Shown here: positions 24,531 through 32,817 of the stretch, one piece after another
Numbering within the stretch: the first letter of the stretch is position 1
Layout: the number at the start of each line of letters is the position of its first letter
Assembly (NCBI GenBank): GCA_013823245.1
Contig: PNLU01000015.1
Span: 1 to 46,590 of the forward strand
Direction: 5' to 3'
DNA: 46,590 nucleotides
Source: Alcanivorax sp.
Lineage (GTDB): Bacteria > Pseudomonadota > Gammaproteobacteria > Pseudomonadales > Alcanivoracaceae
Notes under the pieces: model-generated
Told to the model about the DNA's origin: nothing
Seen by the model: the letters and a program-made list of their open reading frames with translations, nothing else
Databases searched by the model: none
Program-made: the position numbers and the translations under genes

Positions 24531-24579
24531 GTGTACGTTCCGGTCATGTGCCTTCACGGGCGGCTGCGGTACGCTGTTG

Positions 24580-24597
24580 ATCAAACGGTTGTTTGAT
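24580..24597. promoter_or_regulatory. PsrA-type fatty-acid-responsive operator
   Basis: ATCAAAC-GGTT-GTTTGAT, a perfect 7-bp inverted repeat around four bases, 24 nt upstream of the acyl-CoA dehydrogenase ATG. It contains (G/C)AAAC-N4-GTTT(G/C), the motif described for the TetR-family repressor PsrA of Pseudomonas, which releases DNA on binding long-chain fatty acids. No psrA gene is in this window. Confidence 0.65.
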
Positions 24598-24620
24598 TAC
24601 TGACAGACGAGGCCTCTCCC

Positions 24621-25865
24621 ATGATCGAGTGGAACGAACAGCAGCGCATGATTCAGGGCATGGTCCGTGATTTCGTGCAGAAGGAAGTCGTGCCGCAGCT
24701 GGACGATATCGAATACAACGGTGTGCCGCCCTACGACCTGCTGCGCAAGATGATCAAGACCTTCGGCATGGACGTCATGGCGAAGCAGAATTTCGACAAG
24801 CAGATCGCCCGCGAAAAAGCGGCCGCTGCCGGTGAACCGCAGGAAGAAAAGAAAAAGAAAGACGGCCCCTCCGCCGCCGCAGGCGAACAGGCCGCCATGA
24901 CCATGATTCCGATCATCGAGCTGTGCCGCCATGCCCAGGGGCTGGTCACCGCCATGGGCGTGTCCATGGGACTCACGGGTGGCGCCATCATGAGCAAGGG
25001 CACCACGGAGCAGAAGGAGCGCTGGGCCCTGCCGCTGCTGACGCTGGAAAAGGTCGGCGCCTGGGCCATTTCCGAGCCCAACTCCGGTTCGGATGCGTTC
25101 GGCCAGATGAAGACGCTGGCCAAGCGCGACGGCGAAGGCGGCTACATCATCAACGGCAGCAAGACCTGGATCACCAACGGGCCCTATGCGGACACCATCG
25201 TCCTGATCTGCAAGCTGGATGAGGAGGGCGTCGCCCCTCAGGATCGCAAGATTGTGTCCTTCATTCTGGACAGCGGGATGCCGGGCCTGGAGCAGTCGAA
25301 GCCGTTCAAGAAAATGGGCATCGGTTCCTCGCCCACCGGCGAGCTGTTCCTCAGCGACGTGCGAGTGGGCGCTGATCGCCTGCTCGGCGGCAAGGAAGAC
25401 GGCTACGGCCGTTCCGGCGCCAAGGCCACTTTCATGCAGGAGCGGGCGGGCGTGGCCGCGATGGCCCTGGGCATGGTGGAACGCGCGCTGGAGCTGTCCA
25501 CCCAATACGCCAAAGACCGGGTGCAGTTCGGCCGTGCCATTGGCCAGAACCAGCTGATCCAGCTGAAGCTGGCGAAGATGGAGGTCGCGCGCCTCAACCT
25601 GCAGAACATGGTGTTCCGCTACATCGAAACGGTGGCGGCGGGCAAGCAGATGACCATGGCCGAAGCGTCGGCCATGAAGCTGTATGCCGCACAAACTGCG
25701 ATGGAAGTCGCCACCGAGGCGGTACAGATCCACGGCGGCTATGGCTACATGCGCGAGTCCCGTGTCGAGCAGCTGATGCGCGATGCCAAGATCCTGCAGA
25801 TCTATGCCGGCACCGACGAGATGCAGATCATCGCCATCGCCAGGGACCTCCTGGCCAGGGACTGA
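24621..25865 (+). CDS. acyl-CoA dehydrogenase
   Basis: FAD-dependent alpha,beta-oxidation of an acyl-CoA, 414 residues. The N-terminal helical domain, the SEPNSGSDA flavin-binding strand (151-159), WITNG, and the C-terminal VQIHGGYGYMRES and QIYAGTDEMQ motifs are all visible. At the position of the usual catalytic Glu (IYEGT in medium-chain enzymes) it has Ala396, while FMQERAG places Glu274 where isovaleryl- and long-chain-type dehydrogenases carry their base, so the enzyme should be active and of that type. A Lys/Glu-rich insert (about 71-89) interrupts the N-terminal domain. The upstream PsrA-like dyad suggests induction by fatty acids. Confidence 0.93.
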   Translation: MIEWNEQQRMIQGMVRDFVQKEVVPQLDDIEYNGVPPYDLLRKMIKTFGMDVMAKQNFDKQIAREKAAAAGEPQEEKKKKDGPSAAAGEQAAMTMIPIIELCRHAQGLVTAMGVSMGLTGGAIMSKGTTEQKERWALPLLTLEKVGAWAISEPNSGSDAFGQMKTLAKRDGEGGYIINGSKTWITNGPYADTIVLICKLDEEGVAPQDRKIVSFILDSGMPGLEQSKPFKKMGIGSSPTGELFLSDVRVGADRLLGGKEDGYGRSGAKATFMQERAGVAAMALGMVERALELSTQYAKDRVQFGRAIGQNQLIQLKLAKMEVARLNLQNMVFRYIETVAAGKQMTMAEASAMKLYAAQTAMEVATEAVQIHGGYGYMRESRVEQLMRDAKILQIYAGTDEMQIIAIARDLLARD

Positions 25866-25880
25866 CCCCCACTGGCCCAC

Positions 25881-25909
25881 GACCGCTCTGCCCGCCCGGC
25901 GGGGCGGTC
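25881..25909 (+). terminator. probable terminator hairpin after acyl-CoA dehydrogenase
   Basis: GACCGC and CCCGCC pair with GGCGGG and GCGGTC respectively, giving two stacked six-base stems with a four-base bulge, 16 nt after the stop codon. No T-run follows, so intrinsic termination is not certain. Confidence 0.4.
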
Positions 25910-25977
25910 CGGCGCTGGCAGCCCGGCGCCGGCGTGGTATGCTTGCCCGGCTAACAAGACAAGTCAGGGTGAGAATA

Positions 25978-26685
25978 ATGAAAACAACCCACACCCCCCT
26001 GTGGCTCCTGCTGTGCATGGTGCTGACCGGGTGCCAGACACTTCAGGGCGAGCGCGACGGCGATACCTACTATTCGCCGGCCGGGGCCTACGCCATTGAT
26101 CTTTCCGTCAATACTTTCCGCGGCCAGGTGGCACTGGAGGAAACCTGTAACCCCCATGCCGGTTCCACCACCTTCTGGGATGGCAGTGGTCGCATGTTCC
26201 GGGTGGATTACCATCAGGCCGAGGGCAACCCCGAGCTGACGGTGCCGCGCTTTGCCTCGGACCTGACCCTGTTCAACCTGGTGCTGAACAATTACCTGCG
26301 CGATCGCATTGCCCCGGCACCAATGGTCACCTCGGTGGAGGCGGCCCACCGCGAGTTTCTGCAGGACGCCGACCCCCGTGCGCTGTTTGCCATTGTCAGC
26401 CTCGACGTGGACGCCAGCCGGGAGCCTTCCGAAAACGCGGTCAGCGGAACCCACTACTACGGCTTTCTGCTGTTCAAGCGGGGCGAATTCATTTACGTGG
26501 TGCAGCACCGCCAGCCCGTGCTGATGCCGGAAAAGATGAAGGCCGTGCTGCTGCGGCTGGCGGACGCCATGGAGATCCCCGGCCGCACCCGCAGCGAGAC
26601 CGATCTTGAGCGGCTGCGGCGTGTGCTGGCGCGCATGGCCCCGGGTGGCAACCGGGAGTCCGTGCGCCTGTGCAACGCCAGTTGA
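25978..26685 (+). CDS. lipoprotein of unknown function
   Basis: A 235-residue protein with a lipoprotein signal ending in the lipobox LTGC (C19). The mature domain has mixed alpha/beta sequence with conserved-looking YYSPAGAYAIDLS near the start and ends with a helix-rich tail (LERLRRVLARM). The family was not recognised. The residue after Cys is Gln, not Asp, so outer-membrane sorting would be expected. The frame is open upstream but the ATG at 25978, preceded by a GGTGAG-like site, starts the signal. No functional link to neighbours is visible. Confidence 0.75.
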   Translation: MKTTHTPLWLLLCMVLTGCQTLQGERDGDTYYSPAGAYAIDLSVNTFRGQVALEETCNPHAGSTTFWDGSGRMFRVDYHQAEGNPELTVPRFASDLTLFNLVLNNYLRDRIAPAPMVTSVEAAHREFLQDADPRALFAIVSLDVDASREPSENAVSGTHYYGFLLFKRGEFIYVVQHRQPVLMPEKMKAVLLRLADAMEIPGRTRSETDLERLRRVLARMAPGGNRESVRLCNAS

Positions 26686-26734
26686 ACAGGTACACTGTGG
26701 GGACTGGAATCGAGTTAACCACAGGAGGGCTATC

Positions 26735-27070
26735 ATGCCGCTGGCAAAGGAAACCTGTGACGCCTGCCGCGCCGATGCGCCGCGGGCCACTGACGCCGAC
26801 ATTCGCGACTGGCGCCAGGAGCTGTCCGGCTGGAAGCTGATCGAAGAGGACGGGGTCCAGAAGCTGGAACGCCGCTTTGCATTCGATGATTTTGCCGCCG
26901 CCATGGCCTTTACGCAGCAGGTGGCCGATCTGGCCGAGGCCGAGGGCCACCACCCGGCGATCATCACTGAGTGGGGTCAGGTCACGGTGATCTGGTGGAC
27001 CCACAAGATCGGTGGCCTACACCGCAACGACTTTATCTGTGCGGCGAAGACCGACGCCCTGGCAGGCTGA
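26735..27070 (+). CDS. phhB: 4a-hydroxytetrahydrobiopterin dehydratase (pterin-4a-carbinolamine dehydratase)
   Basis: Recycles the pterin cofactor by dehydrating 4a-hydroxytetrahydrobiopterin. The 111-residue protein has the family motif EGHHP (H72, H73) and the later THKIGGLHRNDF block (H90, D99), and the expected length. A strong ribosome site (ACAGGAGG) precedes the ATG at 26735. No phenylalanine hydroxylase gene is adjacent, so it may serve another pterin enzyme or be expressed separately from phhA. Confidence 0.93.
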   Translation: MPLAKETCDACRADAPRATDADIRDWRQELSGWKLIEEDGVQKLERRFAFDDFAAAMAFTQQVADLAEAEGHHPAIITEWGQVTVIWWTHKIGGLHRNDFICAAKTDALAG

Positions 27071-27138
27071 GCCCCCGGGGCGTCCGTCGGCCCAGGTACA
27101 TGCCAGACAAGAAGTATTCACCTGACGAGATCGCCTGA

Positions 27139-27927
27139 TTGAAACGTTTTCTTCTGACGCTGCCCGCCCTGCTGGCGCTGGGCCTGATCGCCCTTGCGCC
27201 GACACTGATCCTGCATTGCCAGATTCAGGTGAGCTACGAACCGGAACCCGAGGAACCGCCGATCTGGCCGATCCCGGATGACGAGACCGAGGCGCGCAAG
27301 GCCGTGTTCATCAATATGCTGTTGCCCATCGTGCAGGCGCAGAATCGCGAGCTGCTGGCCCTGCGCGAGCAGGCCGAGGCGCTGCGCGTACGCATCACTG
27401 GCGGCACCCTGACCGACGCCGAACTGCGCTGGCTGCAGGCACGCGCCGACGAGTACCGGCTGGCGGCTCCGGACACGCTGGATGAGATGGGGGAAGCCTG
27501 GCTGGACACCCTGTTGCGGCGGCTGGATATCGTACCCGCCGACCTGGCGCTGGCGCAGGGCGCGCTGGAGTCCGCCTGGGGCACCTCGCGCTTTGCCGAG
27601 GAAGCCAACAACCTGTTCGGTCAGTGGTGCTTCCGCCCCGGCTGTGGCGTGGTGCCCGCCAGGCGCCCGCTGGGCGCCCGCTACGAGGTGCAGAAATTCG
27701 CCACGGTGGAAGACGCTGTGGCCAGCTACATGCGCAACCTGAATACCCACGCGGCTTACCGTGAACTGCGGCGGCTGCGCGAGCGCCAGCGCCGCGAGGG
27801 CACCAAACCCTCAGGTCGCACGCTGGCCGCCGGCCTGAGCGGCTACGCCGAAATCGGGGACACCTATATCAGCCATATCCGCGCCGTGATCAGGGCCAAC
27901 AATCTGGAGGCGTTCAGCGATATCTGA
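27139..27927 (+). CDS. Bax-like glucosaminidase-domain protein
   Basis: A 262-residue membrane-anchored or exported protein with an N-terminal hydrophobic segment (about 5-26), a Pro/Glu-rich stretch (34-48) and a C-terminal glucosaminidase (Flg-J/Bax-type) domain containing ALESAWGTSRFAEEANNLFGQW with E144 as probable catalytic acid. It resembles the E. coli Bax protein. It probably cleaves or binds peptidoglycan. The start is a TTG at 27139, immediately after an in-frame TGA; the next ATG is at residue 60 and would remove the membrane segment. It is convergent with the polysaccharide deacetylase gene. Confidence 0.82.
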   Translation: MKRFLLTLPALLALGLIALAPTLILHCQIQVSYEPEPEEPPIWPIPDDETEARKAVFINMLLPIVQAQNRELLALREQAEALRVRITGGTLTDAELRWLQARADEYRLAAPDTLDEMGEAWLDTLLRRLDIVPADLALAQGALESAWGTSRFAEEANNLFGQWCFRPGCGVVPARRPLGARYEVQKFATVEDAVASYMRNLNTHAAYRELRRLRERQRREGTKPSGRTLAAGLSGYAEIGDTYISHIRAVIRANNLEAFSDI

Positions 27928-27935
27928 TCAACGGG

Positions 27936-29000
27936 CTATTCGCTGTACCAGCCGCTGCTGTCGCGGCGCATCCACAGGTGCGAGTACCAGTAGAAACGCC
28001 CCTCTCCGGCACTGGCAGTGCAGTTCACCAGGCTGCGCCCGGGCGCCAGATCGCGGGCCGGACGTACACGCACCTGATCGTGTTCATCGCCCCGGGTCCA
28101 GTCGAGCTCTGCCGGAGCCCCCCGGGCAAAGCAGTTGAGCCCGCGCCGGTGCCAACCTGCTGGCAAGGTCAGGGTGAAGGTGGGGCGCGTGGCCTCTGTG
28201 ATACCACTCTCTGGCGTCACGCCCCGGGCAGGCATGGGCAGCGCCCGCACCTTGTCCCCCAGCCCGTTCCAGTCCGCAAACTGACGGTTCACCGGGATAC
28301 GCGGCACATCCAGCCAGTCCACCTTGTCGTCCACGGCACCACTGCGCTGGGAGAATCCCTTGTAGCCCATCTCCGCCAGCAGCGCCCGGACGTCAGGATC
28401 ATGCTCGCCATACGGATACGCAAAGTATTTCGGCAGCGATTCGCCGACCCAGTCTTCCAGCAGTTGCTGGGCGCGCTCGATATCACCGCGCAGCCGCTGG
28501 CGCCAGGCACGCGCTGATTCCCCCTCGCGGCGGCGCACCATATGCAGATGCGTGTGGCTGTGATTGACCACCAGGTGACCGCGCTCATGCAACGCCTTGA
28601 CCTGGTCGATGCTCATCATCGGGCGGCGGCGCTCCACCACCGGCTCCGTGGCCACGAACACCGTAGCGGGCCAGCCGCGCTCCTCCAGCATCGGAATACC
28701 GTTCTCGATAATGCTGACGTAAGCATCATCGAAGGTGATACTGGCCAACCGCTCGCGTGGATCTGCGCCATCGCGCACGCGTTGCACCAGTTCGTCGAGA
28801 CGCACCACCTCAAAACCTTCCTGTTCCAGGCGATCCAGATGCTCGCGAAACTGGTCCGGTGTCACCGAGGTGGCTGCGGGCGTCTGTTCGCTCACATGGT
28901 GATACAACAGGATTACCGCGGCCTGCGTCGGGCTCACCAGCACAAGCGCCAGCATCAGCGCCAGCAGGCATGCCAGTCTCAGTTTGATGGTTTGCATCAT
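27936..29000 (-). CDS. exported polysaccharide deacetylase-family protein
   Basis: A 354-residue secreted protein with a Sec signal (about 1-27) and a NodB-homology deacetylase domain: catalytic/metal Asp pair in TFDDAY (D91, D92), metal ligands in HSHTH (147-151) and YPYG later. The layout, with an N-terminal LLYHHV block, resembles the PgaB-type N-terminal domain that removes acetyl groups from poly-N-acetylglucosamine. A further region (about 270-354), rich in aromatic and charged residues, follows and is not recognised. No pga operon is near, so the polysaccharide substrate is unknown. Confidence 0.88.
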   Translation of the reverse strand: MMQTIKLRLACLLALMLALVLVSPTQAAVILLYHHVSEQTPAATSVTPDQFREHLDRLEQEGFEVVRLDELVQRVRDGADPRERLASITFDDAYVSIIENGIPMLEERGWPATVFVATEPVVERRRPMMSIDQVKALHERGHLVVNHSHTHLHMVRRREGESARAWRQRLRGDIERAQQLLEDWVGESLPKYFAYPYGEHDPDVRALLAEMGYKGFSQRSGAVDDKVDWLDVPRIPVNRQFADWNGLGDKVRALPMPARGVTPESGITEATRPTFTLTLPAGWHRRGLNCFARGAPAELDWTRGDEHDQVRVRPARDLAPGRSLVNCTASAGEGRFYWYSHLWMRRDSSGWYSE

Positions 29001-29098
29001 GCACCTGTCAGTTTCGGTTAGTGTGGCGTGCCGTGGCCGGGTGCTAGCATCCTGTGCACACCCGAAACCCGAACAGCATAATCAGTCTGGAGCCTGCC

Positions 29099-29557
29099 AT
29101 GTCCCTGAGCAAGGAACAACTCGACACCATCAAGACGGCGGCCTCCACGCCGTTTCCGTTCGCCACCCGCTGTGGCTCCACGGTGGAGGAACTGGAACGT
29201 GGCTACTGCCGGATGCGCATGCCGTTCGAACCCAACGTCAATCACGTGGGCACCATGTACGCCGGTGCGCTGTTTACGCTGGCCGAACTCCCGGGCGGCG
29301 TGATCTTCCTGTCCAGCTTCGACACTCGCCACTACTACCCGATCGTCAAGGACATGCAGATCCGCTTCCGGCGCCCGGCGAAAACCGACATTACCGTGGA
29401 AGTGCGTATCAGCGAAGAAGAGGTCCAGCGCATCCAGGCCGAAGCCGATGCCAACGGCAAGGCGGATTATGAATGGGAATGCGAGCTGAAAGACGCCAGT
29501 GGCGAAGTCGTGGCGATCTCTCGCAATCTGTATCAACTGCGCAAGATCGGTATGTGA
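29099..29557 (+). CDS. hotdog-fold thioesterase-like protein (DUF4442/YiiD_C type)
   Basis: A 152-residue protein with the hotdog-fold signature NHVGTMYAGALFTLAE (48-63), in which the Asn, His and following helix mark the active site of the thioesterase superfamily, followed by beta strands (MQIRFRRPAKTDITVEV). The acyl-CoA or acyl-ACP substrate is unknown. The ATG at 29099 has a TGGAG site and is followed 4 nt after its stop by the acetoacetate-decarboxylase-like gene, indicating a two-gene operon. Confidence 0.82.
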   Translation: MSLSKEQLDTIKTAASTPFPFATRCGSTVEELERGYCRMRMPFEPNVNHVGTMYAGALFTLAELPGGVIFLSSFDTRHYYPIVKDMQIRFRRPAKTDITVEVRISEEEVQRIQAEADANGKADYEWECELKDASGEVVAISRNLYQLRKIGM

Positions 29558-29561
29558 GCCC

Positions 29562-30227
29562 ATGACGGATTACCGCCCCGCACCGCCGCCCTGGACCCTG
29601 ACCGGACGCGCCTATGCCATCCCGCTGCGCCTGCCGGATACCCAGCGTATCGCGCAGTCCGGTGTGCCCGAAACGCTGGGCTCGCCACGCGGGCGCTACA
29701 GCGTGATGATGTTCGTGGATTACAGTGATTCCGACGTGGGGCCCTACCACGAATTGCTGTTCATTCCCGGCACCTATGACCTGGGCCCGGGTGAACGCCA
29801 CCGCTCCATCGGCCGTATTTACGTGTCCAGTCACGACAGTGTTATCAACGGCCGCCTCAACTGGGGCATCCCGAAAGATCAGGCGGAGTTCAGCGTCGAG
29901 CAGGCGGGGCGTGTGGAACACATCAGCGTGGCGCGTGAGGGCAAGGTCTTCTGTCGACTGACGCTGAAGCGTGGCCGACTGGGTGTGCCGCTACCCGGCG
30001 GCCTGATCCCGGCCCGGCTGCGGACGCTGGGCCAGGTGCGTGACGGCAAACGATTCCTGTATACCCCTGGAGCCAGCGGTCGGCTGGGCCTGGGGACACT
30101 GCTCGATGGCTGGGCCGATGGCGAACACTTCCCCGAGATTCAGGCAGGCAAGGCGCTCACCGGCGGTTACCTGTCATCGTTCCGGATGACGTTCCCACTG
30201 GCGCGGATCAGCGACTGGCCCGCCTGA
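29562..30227 (+). CDS. acetoacetate decarboxylase-superfamily protein
   Basis: A 221-residue protein resembling the acetoacetate decarboxylase fold. The NGRLNWGIPKDQAEF block (96-110) matches the region containing the Schiff-base lysine of the family; K105 is the candidate. No fold-breaking gap is seen. Many members of the superfamily are not decarboxylases, so the reaction is unassigned. Co-transcription with the thioesterase-like gene 4 nt upstream suggests a shared acyl substrate, which is inference. Confidence 0.8.
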   Translation: MTDYRPAPPPWTLTGRAYAIPLRLPDTQRIAQSGVPETLGSPRGRYSVMMFVDYSDSDVGPYHELLFIPGTYDLGPGERHRSIGRIYVSSHDSVINGRLNWGIPKDQAEFSVEQAGRVEHISVAREGKVFCRLTLKRGRLGVPLPGGLIPARLRTLGQVRDGKRFLYTPGASGRLGLGTLLDGWADGEHFPEIQAGKALTGGYLSSFRMTFPLARISDWPA

Positions 30228-30234
30228 GCGGCGC

Positions 30235-30262
30235 AACGAGCTCAGCGGGTGCTGAGCTCGTT
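30235..30262. terminator. bidirectional hairpin between decarboxylase-like gene and hemE
   Basis: AACGAGCTCAG and CTGAGCTCGTT form an 11-bp perfect stem around a CGGGTG loop. The hairpin begins 8 nt after the stop of the rightward gene and overlaps the last codons and stop of hemE (stop at 30242-30244). No T-run follows on either strand. Confidence 0.5.
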
Positions 30263-31303
30263 GACGGCTTCGATAAAGGCCCCGGCATGGGCCGGGTCCA
30301 CCTGCGGCGTAATGCCATGCCCCAGATTGAAGATGTGGCCATTGTGCGGCCCGAAGTCATCCAGAATACGCTGCACTTCTGCGCGAATGGCAGCGGGTGA
30401 GGCATAGAGCACAGCCGGATCCATGTTGCCCTGCAAGGCCACGCGGTCACCGACACGGCGGCGCGCCTCACCGATATTGATGGTCCAGTCGACGCCGACG
30501 CCGTCGCACCCGCTGGCGGCGATATCTTCCAGCCACAGACCCCCGTTCTTGGTGAACAGGATCACCGGCACCTTGCGGCCATCGTGTTCACGAATCAGGC
30601 CATCCACGATCTGCTGCATGTAGCGCAGGGAAAAGACCTTGTAGGCTTCCGCCGACAGGGCGCCACCCCAGGTATCAAAAATCTGCACCGCCTGGGCGCC
30701 ACTGCGAATCTGCGCGTTGAGGTAATCGGTCACCGAACGTGCCAGCTTGTCGAGCAGTTGATGGGCCAGCTCCGGCTGACTGTAGACCATTGCCTTGAGG
30801 TGACGGAAATCCTTCGAGGAGCCGCCTTCCACCATGTAGGTGGCCAGCGTCCAGGGGCTGCCGGAAAAACCGATCAGCGGCACCTGGCCATTCAGCTCTC
30901 GACGGATGGTGCTGACCGCGCGCATCACGTAATCCAGATCACGTTCTGCATCCGGCACCGGCAACGCAGCGACATCCGCTTCAGTGCGCACGGTCTTGCG
31001 GAAGCGCGGACCTTCGCCGGTTTCAAAGTACAGCCCCAGCCCCATGGCATCGGGGATGGTCAGAATGTCGGAGAACAGGATCGCCGCATCCAGGGCATAG
31101 CGGCGCAGGGGCTGCAACGTCACCTCGCAGGCCAGTTCCGCATTCATGCACAGATCCATGAACGACCCCGCCTGCTCGCGCGTGGCACGATACTCCGGCA
31201 GATAACGGCCGGCCTGACGCATCATCCATACCGGCGTCCGGTCCACAGGCTGGCGCATCAGCGCGCGCAGGAAACGATCGTTCTTCAGTGCAGGAAAACT
31301 CAT
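30242..31303 (-). CDS. hemE: uroporphyrinogen decarboxylase
   Basis: Decarboxylates uroporphyrinogen III to coproporphyrinogen III in heme synthesis. The 353-residue protein has the signature [30 protein letters not shown] and [13 protein letters not shown]. Three ATG codons are in tandem (31309, 31306, 31303); the GAGG site is about 7 nt before the third, which gives the usual [11 protein letters not shown] start, so 31303 is chosen. It follows gltD with a terminator hairpin between, as in the Pseudomonas hemE-gltD neighbourhood. Confidence 0.95.
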   Translation of the reverse strand: MSFPALKNDRFLRALMRQPVDRTPVWMMRQAGRYLPEYRATREQAGSFMDLCMNAELACEVTLQPLRRYALDAAILFSDILTIPDAMGLGLYFETGEGPRFRKTVRTEADVAALPVPDAERDLDYVMRAVSTIRRELNGQVPLIGFSGSPWTLATYMVEGGSSKDFRHLKAMVYSQPELAHQLLDKLARSVTDYLNAQIRSGAQAVQIFDTWGGALSAEAYKVFSLRYMQQIVDGLIREHDGRKVPVILFTKNGGLWLEDIAASGCDGVGVDWTINIGEARRRVGDRVALQGNMDPAVLYASPAAIRAEVQRILDDFGPHNGHIFNLGHGITPQVDPAHAGAFIEAVNELSTR

Positions 31304-31318
31304 CATCATGCCTCAAGT

Positions 31319-31346
31319 ACAAAACGGGCCTGCATGGCAGGCCCGT
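31319..31346 (-). terminator. rho-independent terminator of gltBD
   Basis: ACGGGCCTGC and GCAGGCCCGT form a 10-bp perfect stem with an ATG loop (31324-31346). On the minus strand it is followed by TTTTG, fitting an intrinsic terminator 30 nt after the gltD stop. It lies before the hemE ribosome site, so hemE probably has its own promoter or relies on read-through. Confidence 0.75.
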
Positions 31347-31375
31347 GAATCAGGATCATCGGTGACGCCGGTCTC

Positions 31376-32800
<1,425 letters not shown>

Positions 32801-32817
32801 CTACCTCTTACTGTCTA

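Noticed and set aside
24597-26018. Open frame of 473 codons opposite the acyl-CoA dehydrogenase
   Set aside because: Antisense to a well-supported gene; the His/Gly/Leu-rich product matches no family.
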